Source of the DNA: Adiantum capillus-veneris
Taxonomy: Eukaryota > Streptophyta > Polypodiopsida > Polypodiales > Pteridaceae
Assembly (NCBI GenBank): GCA_014529385.2
Contig: CM043953.1
Coordinates: 81,974,338 to 82,032,337, forward strand
Length of the DNA stretch: 58,000 bases
Direction: 5' to 3'
Below, in pieces: positions 57,421 through 58,000 of the stretch (positions are counted from its first letter, which is position 1; each line of letters opens with the position of its first letter). Under the pieces are notes generated by a model. That model did no database searches. It was not told the DNA's origin and was given only the letters and a program-made list of their open reading frames with translations. A program made the position numbers and the translations under genes.

Positions 57421-58000
57421 ACCGAAGTTTGCCAATGATAGGTGTAATGGCTACGTCCCGTTCAGGGGCCGCTAGAATTGCCTCTGCTTATCCGATCGGG
57501 TGTAATCTCGAGCCGCGTCGCTAATTCAGGTGAAATGAAGTTGGCCTTGGCTCCTCCATCAAAGAAAATCAGGGCTTCTTGATCTTTCACTTTGCCCCAA
57601 GCTCGATAAAGTTCTGTACTTTTATCAATCGTGCTTGAGTCAGTACCCATGCATTCTAGAACCAGTCCTGCTTCCATCTTGCCTTTTCTGCCACGTTCCT
57701 CAACAACTCTCGAACTCTCTAGCCTATCTTCATTCTGTTCTTGCTGTGCCTTTTTAGGGCACTTCGCGGAGACGTGCCCGTGTTCCGTGCATCCAAAACA
57801 CTTTCCCTCTTTGATGTAGTTGGCCCTCTCTCGAAGAGTGAGCCGGGGTTGTGAAAGAGTTTAAAGTGTGTGCACAAAGCAAGCGGGTTCTCTGAGTCAA
57901 GCTCTCATATGTGGGGTAAGTCAAATAGCCCGAATGTATTGGAAAAACGCGTTTCGCATGATCCATCAATTCTTGAATAGAATTTGACTTTTGTTCCAAG
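57421..58000 (-). pseudogene. E5 gag C-terminus and protease active site (partial)
   Basis: Minus reading holds a CCHC knuckle (CFGCTEHGHVSAKC, about 57801-57760) and, in another frame, AWGKVKDQEALIFFDGGAKANFIS (57600-57530), where the protease active site is Asp-Gly-Gly-Ala instead of Asp-Ser/Thr-Gly. Frames are shifted between the two. The rest of gag continues beyond the window. Confidence 0.8.

Larger units (their letters stand above)
43542..58000 (-). mobile_element. E5: Ty3/gypsy element, host of E4 and E6, runs off the window
   Basis: Minus-strand element inserted in E3. Its 3' LTR is split by E4 (43542-43668 and 48010-48405). Then come a polypurine tract, chromodomain-like tail, integrase, RNase H and RT (48990-51738), the inserted copia E6, and the protease and gag end (about 56990-58000). 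The 5' LTR lies beyond the window. Every gene is broken. Pol is of the same type as E1 and E2. CCTTA (43537-43541) would be its left target copy. Confidence 0.85.

Overview
The window is nuclear DNA from a land plant with a repeat-rich genome. The evidence is a plant-style intron-containing gene for an Fcf2-type ribosome-biogenesis protein, LTR retrotransposons primed by initiator-Met tRNA (TGGTATCAGAGC sites), Ty3/gypsy pol genes ending in a chromodomain-like tail, one Ty1/copia element, and many long CT/GA, AT and G/C tracts. I cannot name the species. There is no bacterial or organellar gene, tRNA, rRNA or CRISPR array.

Layout. 0-6.4 kb: decayed retroelement debris: a minus-strand LTR edge, an orphan primer-binding site, a perfect 27-bp palindrome and a candidate solo LTR. 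6.46-14.39 kb: Ty3/gypsy element E1 (+), probable target-site duplication ACCAA, heavily mutated; its 5' LTR carries tandem duplications missing from its 3' LTR. 15.2-26.3 kb: old debris in two opposed arms: repeat family R (copies at 1.2, 15.3 and 23.0 kb), a degenerate gypsy pol with its LTR at 20.08-21.04 kb, and an inverted LTR of the same family at 25.30-26.30 kb. 27.93-30.83 kb: the only convincing host gene, five exons ending inside the conserved Fcf2 domain. From about 32.86 kb to the end: a nest of LTR elements.

Nest. E7 (+, an LTR plus PBS) was hit by E2 (33174-40901, +, complete, TSD CATTC, intact RT-RNase H-integrase ORF) and, in its internal region, by E3 (+, LTR 41305-42472). 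E3 was hit by a solo LTR, X1 (TSD CCTCC), and by E5 (-, same family as X1), which runs past the window edge. E5 was hit in its 3' LTR by E4 (43669-48009, -, TSD TGGCC), a complete non-autonomous element of the same family as E3, and in its pol gene by the copia element E6 (about 51.74-56.98 kb). So two retrotransposon families have inserted into each other in both orders.

The most unusual item is E4. It has LTRs, PBS, polypurine tract and TSD but no protease, RT or integrase. Its 1.9-kb interior holds one 284-codon ORF with a charged predicted coiled coil, an Asp/His-rich repeat block and a duplicated ALEPRSK motif. The host gene is of interest because its last conserved exon(s) are not visible before or within the nest. 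It is either truncated or has an intron of at least about 27 kb filled with retrotransposons.
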